Origin: Amycolatopsis pithecellobii
GTDB taxonomy: Bacteria > Actinomycetota > Actinomycetes > Mycobacteriales > Pseudonocardiaceae
Direction of reading: 5' to 3'
Assembly: GCF_009707865.1 (NCBI RefSeq)
Contig: NZ_WMBA01000016.1
Span: 54,702-118,701 of the forward strand
Length of the DNA: 64,000 bases
The notes under the pieces are model-generated. The model worked only from the letters and a program-made list of their open reading frames with translations. It did not search any database and had not been told where the DNA came from. A program made the position numbers and the translations under genes. Of the stretch, positions 8,402 to 18,636 are shown piece by piece (position 1 is the first letter of the stretch; every line of letters starts with the position of its first letter).

Positions 8402-9658
8402 ATGATTGAAGTTGCGAAGACGGCCCGGCAGCTTTCCGCACCGGGACAGCTGGGCGTCGATTATGAGATGCGTGTCGACTTCGCGCGGTTGCGGGATTAC
8501 CGGCTTCAGCGGGCGTATGCCGCGCTGGAATCGAGTGAGTGCGGCGCGTTCCTCCTGTTCGATTTCTACAACATCCGCTACACGACGCAGTCCTGGGTCG
8601 GTGGTGCGCTCGGTGACAAGATGATTCGCTATGCGCTGCTCACCCGCGGGGGAGAACCACATTTGTGGGACTTCGGGTCGGCGGTGAAGCACCATCAGCT
8701 GTATTCGCCCTGGCTACGGCAGGACCACAATCACCCCGGTTTTCTGGGGTTCCGTGGCGCCGTGTCGCCCCGTGCGGGCCTTATGGTCGACGCGGTGACG
8801 CAGATCAAGGGCATGCTCACCGACCTCGGCCTGCAGAGTTCGCCGGTCGGCGTTGACATCGCCGAGCCGCCGTTCCTGTTCGAGATGCAGCGGCAGGGAC
8901 TCGAGGTCGTCGATGCGCAGCAACACATGCTCGACGCTCGCGAGATCAAGAGTATCGACGAGATCATGTTGCTCAACCAGGCCGCGGCGATGGTCGACGG
9001 CGTTTATCAGGACATTGTGGACGCATTGAAACCCGGAGTCCGGGAAAACGAGATCGTCGCACTGGCGGCCAAGAAACTCTACGAATACGGCTCGGATCAG
9101 GTCGAGGCGGTCAACGCGATCTCCGGAGAGCGGTGCAATCCCCACCCGCACAACTTCACCGACCGCATCATCCGGCCCGGTGATCAGGCATTCTTCGACA
9201 TCATCCATTCCTTCAACGGATATCGCACCTGCTACTACCGCACCTTCAGCGTCGGCAAAGCCACCGATTCGCAGCGCGCCGCCTACGGTCGGGCCCGGGA
9301 ATGGATGGACACCACGATCGCCGCGATCCGGCCGGGGGTGGGCTCCGACGAAATCGCATCGCTGTTCCCGACCGCCGAGTCGCTCGGTTTCGATGACGAA
9401 CTTTCCGCCTTCGGACTGCAATTCTGCCACGGCCTCGGTCTCGGCCTGCACGAACGGCCGATCATTTCCCGCCTCAATAGCTACCGCGACCCGGTCGAAA
9501 TCAAGGCCGGCATGGTTTTCGCCGTCGAAACCTACTGCCCCGCGAACGACGGATATTCCGCCGCCCGCATCGAAGAAGAAGTGGTCATCACCGACGACGG
9601 CCCAGTCGTGATCACCAAATACCCCGCCGAGGAGCTCGTCGTCGCTAATCCCTACTGA
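8402..9658 (+). CDS. M24-fold metallopeptidase-like hydrolase (paralog 1)
   Basis: A 418-residue creatinase/aminopeptidase-P family protein with an N-terminal creatinase domain (residues about 20-180, with GAFLLFDFYNIRYTT and GGEPHLWDFGSA) and a C-terminal pita-bread catalytic domain. Metal-site positions read Asp266, Cys277 where the second Asp is expected (GYRTCYYRTF), His343 (CHGLGLGLH), Glu376 (MVFAVET) and Glu391. One ligand is thus changed. The family includes dipeptidases, the metal-free creatinase and the DMSP lyase DddP, which it resembles in the N-terminal domain. A role as a non-peptidase C-N or C-S hydrolase in this catabolic block is inference. A TGCAA operator precedes it. Confidence 0.85.
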   Translation: MIEVAKTARQLSAPGQLGVDYEMRVDFARLRDYRLQRAYAALESSECGAFLLFDFYNIRYTTQSWVGGALGDKMIRYALLTRGGEPHLWDFGSAVKHHQLYSPWLRQDHNHPGFLGFRGAVSPRAGLMVDAVTQIKGMLTDLGLQSSPVGVDIAEPPFLFEMQRQGLEVVDAQQHMLDAREIKSIDEIMLLNQAAAMVDGVYQDIVDALKPGVRENEIVALAAKKLYEYGSDQVEAVNAISGERCNPHPHNFTDRIIRPGDQAFFDIIHSFNGYRTCYYRTFSVGKATDSQRAAYGRAREWMDTTIAAIRPGVGSDEIASLFPTAESLGFDDELSAFGLQFCHGLGLGLHERPIISRLNSYRDPVEIKAGMVFAVETYCPANDGYSAARIEEEVVITDDGPVVITKYPAEELVVANPY

Positions 9659-9666
9659 CAAAACGG

Positions 9667-9703
9667 CACTCGTCCGACGCGGCGCCGCCGCGTCGGACGA
9701 GTG
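9667..9703. terminator. bidirectional terminator
   Basis: CACTCGTCCGACGCGG (9667-9682) and CCGCGTCGGACGAGTG (9688-9703) form a perfect 16-bp stem with a 5-base loop between the convergent M24 and transporter genes. Confidence 0.85.
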
Positions 9704-9712
9704 GCTCTCGGG

Positions 9713-11035
9713 TTACTTTGCGAGTTCAGCTCGGGCGGTCTCGCGAACGCCGAACAGCAGCGTCGCGGCGCCGATCACGCCACAAACAGCCGGCAACACG
9801 GCGATCGGAACGAGGCTGCCGAAATGGCTCACGACCTCGGCAGCGATCGTGGGCCCGAAGCCGACCGCGATCAAGCCGAGATTGATGCCCAGTGCGGCAC
9901 CGGTGTAGCGGACGGCTCGGGGCATCAATTCGACGGTCACCAGGAATGCAGAAGCGATGGTGCAGCCGTTGACGAGGTAGTACACGAGAAAAATGATGCC
10001 GATAAGGACCAGGTTCTGCGAATTCTGCAACGACCAGAACAAGGGATAGGCGAGCACTGCCAAGCCGCCGTAGCCGGCCAGCATCACTCGCTTGCGGCCG
10101 AACCGGTCGGTGAGCGAGCCGATGAGGGGAAACACCAGCAACGCCAGCGAAATCACGACGGCCATCATCCAATAGAACGGTTGTGCACTGATACCCCGAC
10201 CCTTGATGAAGAAGGTCGGAAAATAGGTGAGTGCCAGAGTCGAGGTGCCGAATGTGGCGAGGGTCAGCAACGCCGCCTGGGCGACCTTCATCGGATGCTG
10301 GGACACGACCTGCCTGAGTGGGCTTTTCGCGACCTGCTGCGCAGCCATCTCGAGAAACTCGGGCGAATCTTCGAGCCTCAACCGAAAGAATGTGCATACC
10401 AGCGTGATGGGTGCCACCACCAGGAAGGGAATCCGCCAACCCCACGACTGCATCTGCTCGGGGGACAGGGCCATGGTGACGAGGCCGACGACGATGGCGG
10501 CAACCGCATACCCGCCCGTCGTTCCCATGGGGGTAAGGGATGTGTAGAAGCCTCGCCTGTGCGCCGGTGCGGACTCCGCGGCGTACGACGCCGCGCCCGC
10601 GGCCTCACCGCCGGCACAAAACCCTTGCACGACACGCAATGCGAGCAACGCGATCGGTGCCAGAATCCCGATGGTGGCATAACTGGGCAAAAGCCCGATG
10701 GCCGCGGTGCAAACCCCCATGGCGACAACCGTGACGACGAGCGCCTTGCTCCGTCCGCGCCGGTCTCCCATCCGCCCGAAAAACCAGCCTCCGATGGGGC
10801 GGACGACGTAGCCGATGGTGAACGCCCCCATTGTCGCCAGCACCCCGACCGCGGGCCGGTCGCTGGGGAAGAAATGCCCGGCGATGTAGACGGCCACGAA
10901 GCCGTAGATGGCGAAGTCGAAGTACTCGATGAGCGAACCGAGCCCGCCGGCGACCGCTGCCCGCATGGGGTTGACCGACGAGGTGCGCGCGATCGTGCGA
11001 ACGGCGGCTTCGTTGCGGCCGGGTCTGAGGTTCAT
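9713..11035 (-). CDS. MFS transporter, metabolite:H+ symporter type
   Basis: A 440-residue, 12-helix major facilitator of the MHS branch (organic acid importers). The loop 2-3 signature is GRMGDRRGRSKAL and the loop 8-9 copy is LTDRFGRKRVML; EYFDFAIYGF in helix 1 and RVVQGFCAGGEAAGAASY are typical of the MHS group. The ATG at 11033-11035 is preferred because AAGGA stands 8 bases upstream; an in-frame ATG six codons earlier lacks such a site. It likely imports the substrate processed by the oxidase, lactonase and dehydrogenase around it. Two TGCAA operators lie 84-178 bases upstream. Confidence 0.9.
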   Translation of the reverse strand: MNLRPGRNEAAVRTIARTSSVNPMRAAVAGGLGSLIEYFDFAIYGFVAVYIAGHFFPSDRPAVGVLATMGAFTIGYVVRPIGGWFFGRMGDRRGRSKALVVTVVAMGVCTAAIGLLPSYATIGILAPIALLALRVVQGFCAGGEAAGAASYAAESAPAHRRGFYTSLTPMGTTGGYAVAAIVVGLVTMALSPEQMQSWGWRIPFLVVAPITLVCTFFRLRLEDSPEFLEMAAQQVAKSPLRQVVSQHPMKVAQAALLTLATFGTSTLALTYFPTFFIKGRGISAQPFYWMMAVVISLALLVFPLIGSLTDRFGRKRVMLAGYGGLAVLAYPLFWSLQNSQNLVLIGIIFLVYYLVNGCTIASAFLVTVELMPRAVRYTGAALGINLGLIAVGFGPTIAAEVVSHFGSLVPIAVLPAVCGVIGAATLLFGVRETARAELAK

Positions 11036-11118
11036 CGTTGATCCTTTCGGCACATGGAGGCTCCTCTCCTGACGACGTCGTTGTGGTGGAGATCGCTGTC
11101 CAGCACTGTAGCCATCGA

Positions 11119-11213
11119 AACAATCGTTTGCAATGCCCCTTGAACTGCTGTTTCGGCATCGTCGTACGCGCTGTGAGCAGTCTGTGTCGCGAGGAGTATT
11201 GCAATCGTTTGCT
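11119..11213. promoter_or_regulatory. two TGCAA-type operators upstream of the transporter
   Basis: AACAATCGTTTGCA (11119-11132; reverse strand TGCAAACGATTGTT) and TGCAATCGTTTGCT (11200-11213). Both match the motif of 5276, 7969 and 8331 in at least 12 of 14 positions. They sit between the transporter start and the end of the next gene. Confidence 0.55.
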
Positions 11214-11286
11214 ATAGCGGAGAGTGGCCGACCGGATCACGGCCGCGAGTTCGCCTTGCGGTTCGGTGGGCCCGGTACGTCTTCGA

Positions 11287-12258
<972 letters not shown>

Positions 12259-12282
12259 GGCGCGGACTTCCCTTCCCATTAG

Positions 12283-12371
12283 TTCAGTACCGATCGGTGC
12301 AGAACGATAGTATATCAAGACCGATCGGTACTGAACCACGTTCGCCACCGTAGATCTGTACCGAGAGGTAC
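12283..12371. promoter_or_regulatory. multi-site TetR operator
   Basis: TTCAGTACCGATCGGT (12283-12298) and ACCGATCGGTACTGAA (12320-12335) are exact reverse complements, each with an internal ACCGATCGGT palindrome. A third related palindrome, GTACCGAGAGGTAC, is at 12358-12371, 10 bases before the TetR ATG. The gap separates the divergent aldo/keto reductase and TetR genes. The ACCGATCGGTACTGAA form recurs at 42671. Confidence 0.75.
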
Positions 12372-12380
12372 GCTTGTGGC

Positions 12381-12986
12381 ATGGGTGACTCCCGTAGGGC
12401 CGTCATGGGCCGGCCTCGAGGATTCGACATCGACCAGGCGCTGGAACGCGCGATGCGGGTGTTCTGGGCGCAAGGTTACGAAGGTGCGAGCCTCGCCGAA
12501 CTGACCGGCGCCATGGGGATCACCAAGACGAGCATGTATGCGGCCTTCGGCAACAAGGAGCAGTTGTTCCGCAAGGCCCTCCAGCGCTACGGCGCAGGGC
12601 CGGCCGCCTATGCCACGCGTGCACTGGAGGAGCCCACCGCACGGGCTGTGGCCCTGGCGTTCCTCCGGGGAGCGGTCGGCACCACGACCCCTCCCGGAGG
12701 CCCCTCCGGGTGCCTGACCGTGCAGGGTGCGCTGGCGTCGAGCGACGAGAGCCGGGCCGTCCACGACCTGCTTGTCGACTGGCGCAACGACGCGGGAGTC
12801 CGTCTTGAGGAGCGCTTCCGGCGCGCCGTCAACGAGGGTGATCTTCCGCGCCACGCCGACCCTCGGCGTCTCGCCCGGTTCATCATGACGATGGCTTTCG
12901 GCATCGCGGTGCAGGCCGCCAACGGCCTCGATCCTGCTGAGCTCGATGAAATCGTCGACACGGCGTTGCTCGGCTGGCCTGCTTAG
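12381..12986 (+). CDS. TetR-family repressor
   Basis: A 201-residue TetR regulator. [21 protein letters not shown] leads into the HTH at about residues 35-58 ([28 protein letters not shown]); the C-terminal domain with [12 protein letters not shown] resembles repressors that govern reductase genes. A second in-frame ATG at codon 9 (MGRPRG) is the more typical family start. It sits beside its presumed operators, and the divergent aldo/keto reductase is the obvious target. A matching operator 30 kb away suggests it also controls the SDR and gentisate dioxygenase genes. Confidence 0.9.
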   Translation: MGDSRRAVMGRPRGFDIDQALERAMRVFWAQGYEGASLAELTGAMGITKTSMYAAFGNKEQLFRKALQRYGAGPAAYATRALEEPTARAVALAFLRGAVGTTTPPGGPSGCLTVQGALASSDESRAVHDLLVDWRNDAGVRLEERFRRAVNEGDLPRHADPRRLARFIMTMAFGIAVQAANGLDPAELDEIVDTALLGWPA

Positions 12987-13121
12987 CGGCTGCACCCCTT
13001 CGCTCGTCCCGGCGCGACTTCTCTTCGCAGGGGGGCCGTGACAGTGCGGCCAAACTTCGGTACCGTTCGGGACAGAAGTTTCCGAGGATGACCTCCGCTC
13101 CGGGGGGCGAAGGAGGGGATC

Positions 13122-13514
13122 ATGTCCGACACCGATCTGCGCGAGTTCTACCGGCGCTATATCGGGGCGCTCAACGCCCACGAGATCTACCGCATGGACG
13201 AATTCATCAACGACGAGACCACCCTGAACGGCGAGCCGGGCACTCGGGACCAGGTCATCGCTGTGCTGAACGGCGACATCGACGCGGTCCCGGACTTCCA
13301 CTGGGAGCCCCGGGAGATCGCCGTCGATGGTGATCGCCTGGCCGCCCGTCTGACCAACACGGGCACGCCCGTCAAGGAGTGGCTCGGCGTGGCTCCCACC
13401 GGCGCCTCGTTCGAGATCGTCGAGTACGCCATCTATCAGGTTCGTGACGGGCGGTTCGTGCACATGACGGCCCTGCACGACGCCGAAACCCTGAGGCGGC
13501 AGCTCGGTGCCTGA
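13122..13514 (+). CDS. SnoaL-like ester cyclase family protein
   Basis: A 130-residue NTF2-fold protein of the SnoaL/ester cyclase type: [40 protein letters not shown] and [17 protein letters not shown]. The family binds small hydrophobic substrates and may isomerise or cyclise them; no specific role can be named. ATG at 13122 follows GAAGGAGGGG. It overlaps the next gene by 8 bases, so the two are translated together. An imperfect AACTTC...GAAGTT inverted repeat around CGGTACCG lies upstream at 13053-13080. Confidence 0.82.
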   Translation: MSDTDLREFYRRYIGALNAHEIYRMDEFINDETTLNGEPGTRDQVIAVLNGDIDAVPDFHWEPREIAVDGDRLAARLTNTGTPVKEWLGVAPTGASFEIVEYAIYQVRDGRFVHMTALHDAETLRRQLGA

Positions 13515-14607
13515 CTCGGGTAAGCCGATCGGCGTCGGCATCGTCGGCCTGAGCGCCACGGGAGGCTGGGCGGCCGGGGCTCACCTGCCCGCGCTGAGCG
13601 CCGTCGACGGGATCGAGCTTCGCGCGCTGGCGGCGAGCTCCGAAGCCTCGGCCCAGGCCGCGGGAGCGGCGTATGGCGTACCCGCGTACACGTCGGTCGA
13701 GCAGCTTGCCGGCGACGAGAACGTCGACCTCGTTGTTGTCGCCGTCAAAGTGCCTCGGCATCGCGAACTCGTGTTGCCCGCGCTGAAGGCCGGAGTGCCG
13801 GTGCTCTCCGAGTGGCCGCTCGCCGTCGACCTGCGCGAGGCCGAGGAGATGGAGCGTGCCGCCGGGACGACGCGCACCTTCGTCGGTCTTCAGGGACGCT
13901 CCTCGCCTACCTTCCGCTGGCTGGCCGACCTCGTGTCCGAAGGATTCGTGGGGGAAGTGCTCTCCGCCACCGTCGTGGCGTCTTCGACCGAATGGGGCAC
14001 TCCGGTGTCTCCGAACATGGTCTACACGCTCGACCGCAAGCTCGGGGCCACGATGCTGACCATCGCGTTCGGACACGCGATCGACCTGGTGTCGATGGTC
14101 ATCGGCGAGCTTCAGGAAGTGGTTGCGACGACCGCGACCCGGCGCCGCCAGGTTCCCCTCGGGCGCACCGGGCAGGTCGTTCCGATGACCGCCGAGGACC
14201 AGATCGCGATCTCGGGCACCGTGGCGGGCGGGGCGGTCCTGTCCGTCCACCACCGTGGCGGCGCGGCATCGGGTGCCGGGTTCTCTCTGATCATCGACGG
14301 CACGGAGGGGAGACTCGAGATCACCGCCGCCGAGTTCCCGCACATCGGTCCGGTCACGGTGTGTGGCACACGCAGCGGCAGTCGGCCTACGAAGATCACG
14401 CTGCCCAGTGGCTACGACGACTATCCCGGCCTGGCCGGAACAGTGATCCACACGCTGGCGCACGCCTACGCCGCGATTCGGGACGACCTCGTCCACGGAA
14501 CGGCCCTCGCCCCGGACTTCACCCACGCCGTCAAGCGCCACCGACTGCTTGACGCGATCGTACGGTCCGCCGCCACAGGCCGACGAAAAGCCCTCCATCC
14601 CAGGTAA
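13507..14607 (+). CDS. Gfo/Idh/MocA family oxidoreductase
   Basis: A 366-residue NAD(P)-dependent oxidoreductase. The N-terminal Rossmann domain has [22 protein letters not shown], close to Gal80/galactose-oxidoreductase-like members; [17 protein letters not shown] aligns with the usual EKP(L/M)A motif but has Trp in place of Lys, so a catalytic lysine at this place is not evident. The C-terminal alpha/beta domain follows from about residue 130. GTG at 13507 is the start, overlapping the SnoaL-like gene. Gal80-like members can be regulators rather than enzymes, so dehydrogenase activity is not certain. Confidence 0.85.
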   Translation: MPDSGKPIGVGIVGLSATGGWAAGAHLPALSAVDGIELRALAASSEASAQAAGAAYGVPAYTSVEQLAGDENVDLVVVAVKVPRHRELVLPALKAGVPVLSEWPLAVDLREAEEMERAAGTTRTFVGLQGRSSPTFRWLADLVSEGFVGEVLSATVVASSTEWGTPVSPNMVYTLDRKLGATMLTIAFGHAIDLVSMVIGELQEVVATTATRRRQVPLGRTGQVVPMTAEDQIAISGTVAGGAVLSVHHRGGAASGAGFSLIIDGTEGRLEITAAEFPHIGPVTVCGTRSGSRPTKITLPSGYDDYPGLAGTVIHTLAHAYAAIRDDLVHGTALAPDFTHAVKRHRLLDAIVRSAATGRRKALHPR

Positions 14608-14876
14608 GTCCGGTGGACAGCGGCCAGAACTCGATTCGGCTATTCCGATATATGGTGTCGAAGATCTTCTGGTGTTCCCGAGCGATTACCGCAAGGATTT
14701 GTTGGTAGAGCGCGATTCTGGGTAACAGAATCTTCGTCGGTCCCGGTGTCCTGACTATTGCAATGAGTTGCGCGGAGAACTACTTTCACCCGTATGGGCA
14801 TGATCACAGTCCCGTCGGCCGCGGCCATATCGGGGGCGGTTCGAGGTGCGGAATCCGCTGGTGAGGGGGCTGAGCG

Positions 14877-15380
14877 ATGAGTCAGCAAGCCGATGGACCG
14901 GTCACGGTGGTCGATCCCGCCGGTATTCGTGACGTGCTCGGTCACTTCGCCACGGGACTCACGGTGATCACGGCCATTCATGAGGGCGTCCCGGTCGGAT
15001 TCACCTGCCAGGCCTTCAGTTCCTTGTCGCTGGATCCGGCGTTGGTGACCTTCTCGGTTTCCCGTAATTCCTCGAGCTGGCCGAAGGTCCGGCAGGCCCC
15101 TTCGCTCTGCGTCAACGTCCTCTCCGACGACCAGGCCGATGTCTCGAAGGCGTTCGGACGGTCGGGGGCCGACAAGTTCGCCGGCCTGGCCTGGCGGCCT
15201 TCGGCCCACGGTGCCCCGCTCCTCGATGGCGTCGCGGCCTTCGTCGACGCGCGTATCTGGGCCGAGTACGACGGGGGCGACCACACGATCGTTGCGGCGG
15301 CCGTCCTCGATCTCGGCGCCGACGCCACGCGCACCCCGCTCATCTTCCATCGCGGCGGCTATGGCCTGCGTGCCCACTGA
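14877..15380 (+). CDS. flavin reductase (FMN-binding split barrel)
   Basis: A 167-residue flavin reductase-like protein of the HpaC/DIM6 family: FATGLTVITAIHEGVPVGFTCQAFSSLSLDPALVTF, FSVSRNSSSWP and AVLDLG. Such proteins use NAD(P)H to reduce FMN or FAD and hand it to two-component monooxygenases. No monooxygenase is adjacent, but two LLM enzymes at 33.8 and 40.0 kb need reduced flavin and are plausible partners. The 269-base gap before it (14608-14876) contains no recognisable gene; the ATG has only a weak ribosome binding site. Confidence 0.88.
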   Translation: MSQQADGPVTVVDPAGIRDVLGHFATGLTVITAIHEGVPVGFTCQAFSSLSLDPALVTFSVSRNSSSWPKVRQAPSLCVNVLSDDQADVSKAFGRSGADKFAGLAWRPSAHGAPLLDGVAAFVDARIWAEYDGGDHTIVAAAVLDLGADATRTPLIFHRGGYGLRAH

Positions 15381-15444
15381 GGAATTGCCGGCATCCTCCA
15401 GGTCTCCTACGCCGGTGGCGCTTCCCCGGCGGTCGGACTGAGTT

Positions 15445-16037
15445 TCACGCTGCCGGCCCTCGCCCGGCGCTGGGGCCGTCGTCGCGCCGGGCCGATAGCG
15501 CGAAGGTCCTTAGGAGCGCAACGTCCGTTCGAGGCGGTTGGGCGCGGATGGCCGCGATGGCCTGGTCCGGGCCGTCGACGGGTTGCCTGCTGCTGACGTC
15601 GAGCAGGCCGGCGACGGCGGTGTCGGCGAGTTGGTGGCTGATGGCGTCGAGGTTGTCGTTGTGGTCGGGGTCGAACCACCAGGCGACCCAGTTGACCGTG
15701 CCCAGGATGCCGAGTGCCGCCACCCGGACGTCGACCGTGCGGAAGGCGCCCTCGGTGACCCCGCGACCGATCACGGTGGCGAGGGAGCGGAGGACGGCGT
15801 GCTTGCCTGGCGGCGGGCGAGCAGTGTGACGATCTGGCGTAGCCGGCTGGGGGAGTCGAGGTCGGTGCGGGCGGTGATGGCGTTGATCTGTGTGGCCGAG
15901 TCCTCGGTGTATTGGGCGAGGAGCCGGGAAAGAGGCGGGTGGCATGGTCGAAGATTTCCTGCTCCACCAAGCCGTGGCGGACGGTGCGTTCGGAGGAGCG
16001 CCGTTTTCCCGATGCGCCGGACTCGATGCACGCTCAC
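15445..16037 (-). pseudogene. decayed TetR-family regulator
   Basis: TetR-like coding pieces are spread over three minus-strand frames: RHGLVEQEIFDHATRLF at about 15930-15975, then SATQINAITARTDLDSPSRLRQIVTLLARR in another frame (about 15820-15905), then VLRSLATVIGRGVTEGAF, LGILGTVNWVAWWFDP and DAISHQLADTAVAGLL in the third (about 15580-15800). The HTH region between the first two pieces is missing and at least two frameshifts are needed. This gene cannot make an intact repressor, so any neighbour it once controlled may now be constitutive. Confidence 0.8.
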
Positions 16038-16068
16038 GACTACGGACCGTGCGGGGAGCTGGGCGAGG

Positions 16069-16518
16069 CTAGGGAAGGGTTGCTTCCCCGACCTGGACGG
16101 GGTCCAGGTAGAACACTGTGAAGTCGCGGATCAGTCCGTGGTCGAACGTGAGGAATTGACCGATCCGGGTGTCCACGGTCTTTCCGGTGCGCCGCGCGGT
16201 GGCCCGCATCCGTAGGCTGATCGCCACGCCGGTCTCACCCTCGAAGTACTTGGTCTCGGAGAGGTCGAGCGAAAGCCAGGTGTCGGAGAAAACCGCAAAG
16301 AATCGTTCGAGTCCGGCAATTCCTTGCCAGTCGCCCGGATACGGCACCGAAGGCCCCTGGTGTACCACGACATCGGGGTGGAGGTGGGCGGCCATACCGG
16401 CGAAGTCGGCGCCGGCGCGGGCGCCGCCTGCCGCGACGTATTTCACCTCCTCGGCGTAGAAACTTTCGAGCGCGGCGCGATGGTTGCCGAACCCGGATTC
16501 ACTGTGCTGCTCGGTCAC
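16069..16518 (-). CDS. SnoaL/NTF2-like protein, paralog A
   Basis: A 149-residue NTF2-like protein. Signature segments are VKYVAAGGARAGADF, HLHPDVVVHQGPSVPYPGDW and GLIRDFTVFYLDPVQVGEA. Two clear paralogs in this window (39044-39496 and 41386-41862) share the AGGA, HQGPS(V/A)P(Y/F)PG(D/E)W and FYxDPV blocks. GTG at 16518 overlaps the stop of the SDR gene and has AGGAGG upstream inside that gene, so the two are translationally coupled. Function is unknown; conserved linkage to LLM, EthD and SDR genes points to a small isomerase, dehydratase or binding protein of the same pathway. Confidence 0.82.
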   Translation of the reverse strand: MTEQHSESGFGNHRAALESFYAEEVKYVAAGGARAGADFAGMAAHLHPDVVVHQGPSVPYPGDWQGIAGLERFFAVFSDTWLSLDLSETKYFEGETGVAISLRMRATARRTGKTVDTRIGQFLTFDHGLIRDFTVFYLDPVQVGEATLP

Positions 16519-17390
16519 GACGCCTCCTGGATATCCGTTCCGAACGTGCCGTGCGGGATGGTGAATGGGGCGAGCGCGCCGGCGTCGACCGGGAGGCTGG
16601 ACCCGGTGACATAACGGGCTTCGTCGGAGGCGAGCCACAGCACCGCATGGCTGATGTCGACCGGCTCCATCCACGGGGTGTCGAGGATGTGCATCGATGA
16701 CATGACGGGGATGATCTCCTCGTCGGTGGCGGCGGGGTTTCCGCTCCAGACTCCCCGGATGGCCGGGTTCTGGATCATGGGTGTGTTCACGTTGGACGGA
16801 TGGACGGCGTTGACCCGGATGTCGAACGGTCCGAGTTCGATGGCGCACGCTTTCATCAGGCCGGTGACCCCGTGCTTCGCCGCGACGTAGTGGGCCATGT
16901 TCGGAATCGCGACGAGGCCCGCGATCGAGCTGATCAGGATGATCGAACCGCCCCGGCCGGCTTCGATCATATGAGGGGCGACCGCACGGATCGTGCGCCA
17001 GGTGCCCGTCAGGAAACTGTCGACCACAGCCGTAAAGGTGTCTTCGCTCATCTCGTAGGAGATGGCGGAAGTCCCGGCGCCCGCGTTGGCGACCAGGACA
17101 TCGATATGGCCGAACTCCGCGATGCCCTGTGCCGCCACCTCATGGAGGCGCTCGAGGTCCCGGATATCGGCCTTCTCGAAAATGATTCGCCGGCCGAGTG
17201 CCTCCACGGCGCTGATCGTCTCCGTGCGATCCGCCTCCGTGGCCATCGGGTACGGCATATCCTCGAGGTTTTCCAGGATGTCGAGAGCGACGATGTCGGC
17301 TCCCTCTTCCGCCAGGCGAATCGCGTGCGCACGCCCTTGGCCGCGGCCTGCTCCGGTGACGAAGGCGACTTTGCCTTCCATGCGACCCAT
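16515..17390 (-). CDS. mycofactocin-type short-chain dehydrogenase
   Basis: A 291-residue SDR. VAFVTGAGRGQGRAHAIRLAEEGADIVALDI is the signature of the actinobacterial subfamily linked to mycofactocin (TIGR03971-like), whose members oxidise alcohols with a tightly held NAD that is re-oxidised by mycofactocin. The catalytic residues are Ser in ILISSIAG and Tyr/Lys in YVAAKHG. ATG at 17390 is supported by AAGGGA. It is the last-but-one gene of a unit with hydrolase, small protein and VOC genes upstream on the same strand. A secondary alcohol to ketone step is a reasonable role. Confidence 0.88.
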   Translation of the reverse strand: MGRMEGKVAFVTGAGRGQGRAHAIRLAEEGADIVALDILENLEDMPYPMATEADRTETISAVEALGRRIIFEKADIRDLERLHEVAAQGIAEFGHIDVLVANAGAGTSAISYEMSEDTFTAVVDSFLTGTWRTIRAVAPHMIEAGRGGSIILISSIAGLVAIPNMAHYVAAKHGVTGLMKACAIELGPFDIRVNAVHPSNVNTPMIQNPAIRGVWSGNPAATDEEIIPVMSSMHILDTPWMEPVDISHAVLWLASDEARYVTGSSLPVDAGALAPFTIPHGTFGTDIQEAS

Positions 17391-17484
17391 CAGGTGCTCC
17401 CTTGCTGCCGTTCCTGGCCGGGCAATCCGATTCGACCCTGGCGCACTATGTAACCTCGTCATCGTCGGATCGTCAACGCACAAG

Positions 17485-18636
17485 TCAAATCTCGAAGTGC
17501 TGAGTGAGCCAGTCGCCGATTTGCTCGGCGGCGCGCGCCATCCCGGATGTTTCACCCCGCCTCAGTGGTTGTCCGAAGTGGAGTCCCGGGACCCGGACAT
17601 GAGTCTTGTCCGTCGCACCGAACGCGTCGTGGACGGCCTTCGCGTCGCTCGGGAAACAGGCCTGATCACCGGTGAGCTCGACGAGCAATGTCGGCGAGGT
17701 GACGCCCGGTGCGTTGCGGAGCAGGTTGGCCCGCGACGTCGTGGCCGACCAGGTCGACAGCCACGCTTCGGGTGTGGTGACCCTGGCGAATCCGGGGAGC
17801 CGGTAGTTGGCCCGGTGGGGCGTGCGCCCGAACAGTGACCCGTACGGGCGGTCGTTGGAGTCGATGGACAGATCGACCGACCGCGGCTCGGCGTCGGTGC
17901 GGTAGATCACCATCACCTTGGCGAGCTCGGCGTCGGGGCCCGCGAGGTGCTCGCGCGCCAGCTGGTCCAGACGTCTCACCCGCTCGGCCTGCGCGGCGCG
18001 GTAACGCGTGAGGAAGCCCTCGTCGAAGGTCGAGCTCTCCGGTGGCGGCGCGAAGCCGTTTTCGGGTGCGTAAAGATCGAGCGCCGGATCGACCGATCGG
18101 GGATCGGACTCGTCGGTGACCGAAGGGTCGATCAGCCGCTGGAGCAGGACGCCCTGACCCGGATGCGGGGCAAGGAAAACAGCGGCATCGGGCACCGGCA
18201 AGTCGGCACCGGGCAGGTCGACTGGCAGGCCGGACGGTGCGGCGGCGAGCCGGTCCCGGGGTGACTTCGCTGCCTCCTGCTGGTAGAAGGCGAACAGTGT
18301 AGCCCCACCGGAATGCCCCACCGTGACGGTGGCCTCGTAGCCCCGCGACACCAGGAACTGTTGTCCCGCCGCGACATCGAGCAGCGCCTGCTCGTGGACG
18401 AGGCTGATGTCGTTGTTCGGGGAGCGTGCGGTCTGGGTCCAGACGGCGTAGCCGCGCCGCAGTAATTCGGGCACCAGCAGGTGGTGGGTCACGTCCTGGC
18501 GCGGATGCATGAGCGACGCCACGACACGCGCGCCGCCCGCCGGTCTCCTCAGGGTTCCGCTCACGCGGGCGCCGTCGTGGGTCTTCAGTTCGACGACTTC
18601 CGTGACGACCTCGTCATGGGATGCGGTCGCTGTCAT
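17485..18636 (-). CDS. alpha/beta hydrolase
   Basis: A 383-residue alpha/beta hydrolase. The beta-strand/turn before the nucleophile reads VTVGHSGGATLFAFY (Ser of GHSGG), an Asp candidate lies in LLVELTGDQACFP and the His in RVPGLHFGQPL. VVELKTHDGARVSGTLRRPAGG and VVASLMHPRQD at the N-terminus resemble ester or C-C bond hydrolases of aromatic catabolism. The ATG at 18636 overlaps the stop of the 81-residue gene upstream (ATGA), so translation is coupled. The substrate is unknown. Confidence 0.82.
   Translation of the reverse strand: MTATASHDEVVTEVVELKTHDGARVSGTLRRPAGGARVVASLMHPRQDVTHHLLVPELLRRGYAVWTQTARSPNNDISLVHEQALLDVAAGQQFLVSRGYEATVTVGHSGGATLFAFYQQEAAKSPRDRLAAAPSGLPVDLPGADLPVPDAAVFLAPHPGQGVLLQRLIDPSVTDESDPRSVDPALDLYAPENGFAPPPESSTFDEGFLTRYRAAQAERVRRLDQLAREHLAGPDAELAKVMVIYRTDAEPRSVDLSIDSNDRPYGSLFGRTPHRANYRLPGFARVTTPEAWLSTWSATTSRANLLRNAPGVTSPTLLVELTGDQACFPSDAKAVHDAFGATDKTHVRVPGLHFGQPLRRGETSGMARAAEQIGDWLTQHFEI

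Noticed and set aside
8402..9658. Naming the M24 protein as DMSP lyase DddP
   Set aside because: The N-terminal domain is similar, but one metal ligand differs and no DMSP-related genes are nearby.
13053..13080. AACTTC...GAAGTT repeat with central CGGTACCG as another TetR site
   Set aside because: It shares only GGTACC with the true operators, and the symmetry is weak, so it is mentioned only in the gene entry.
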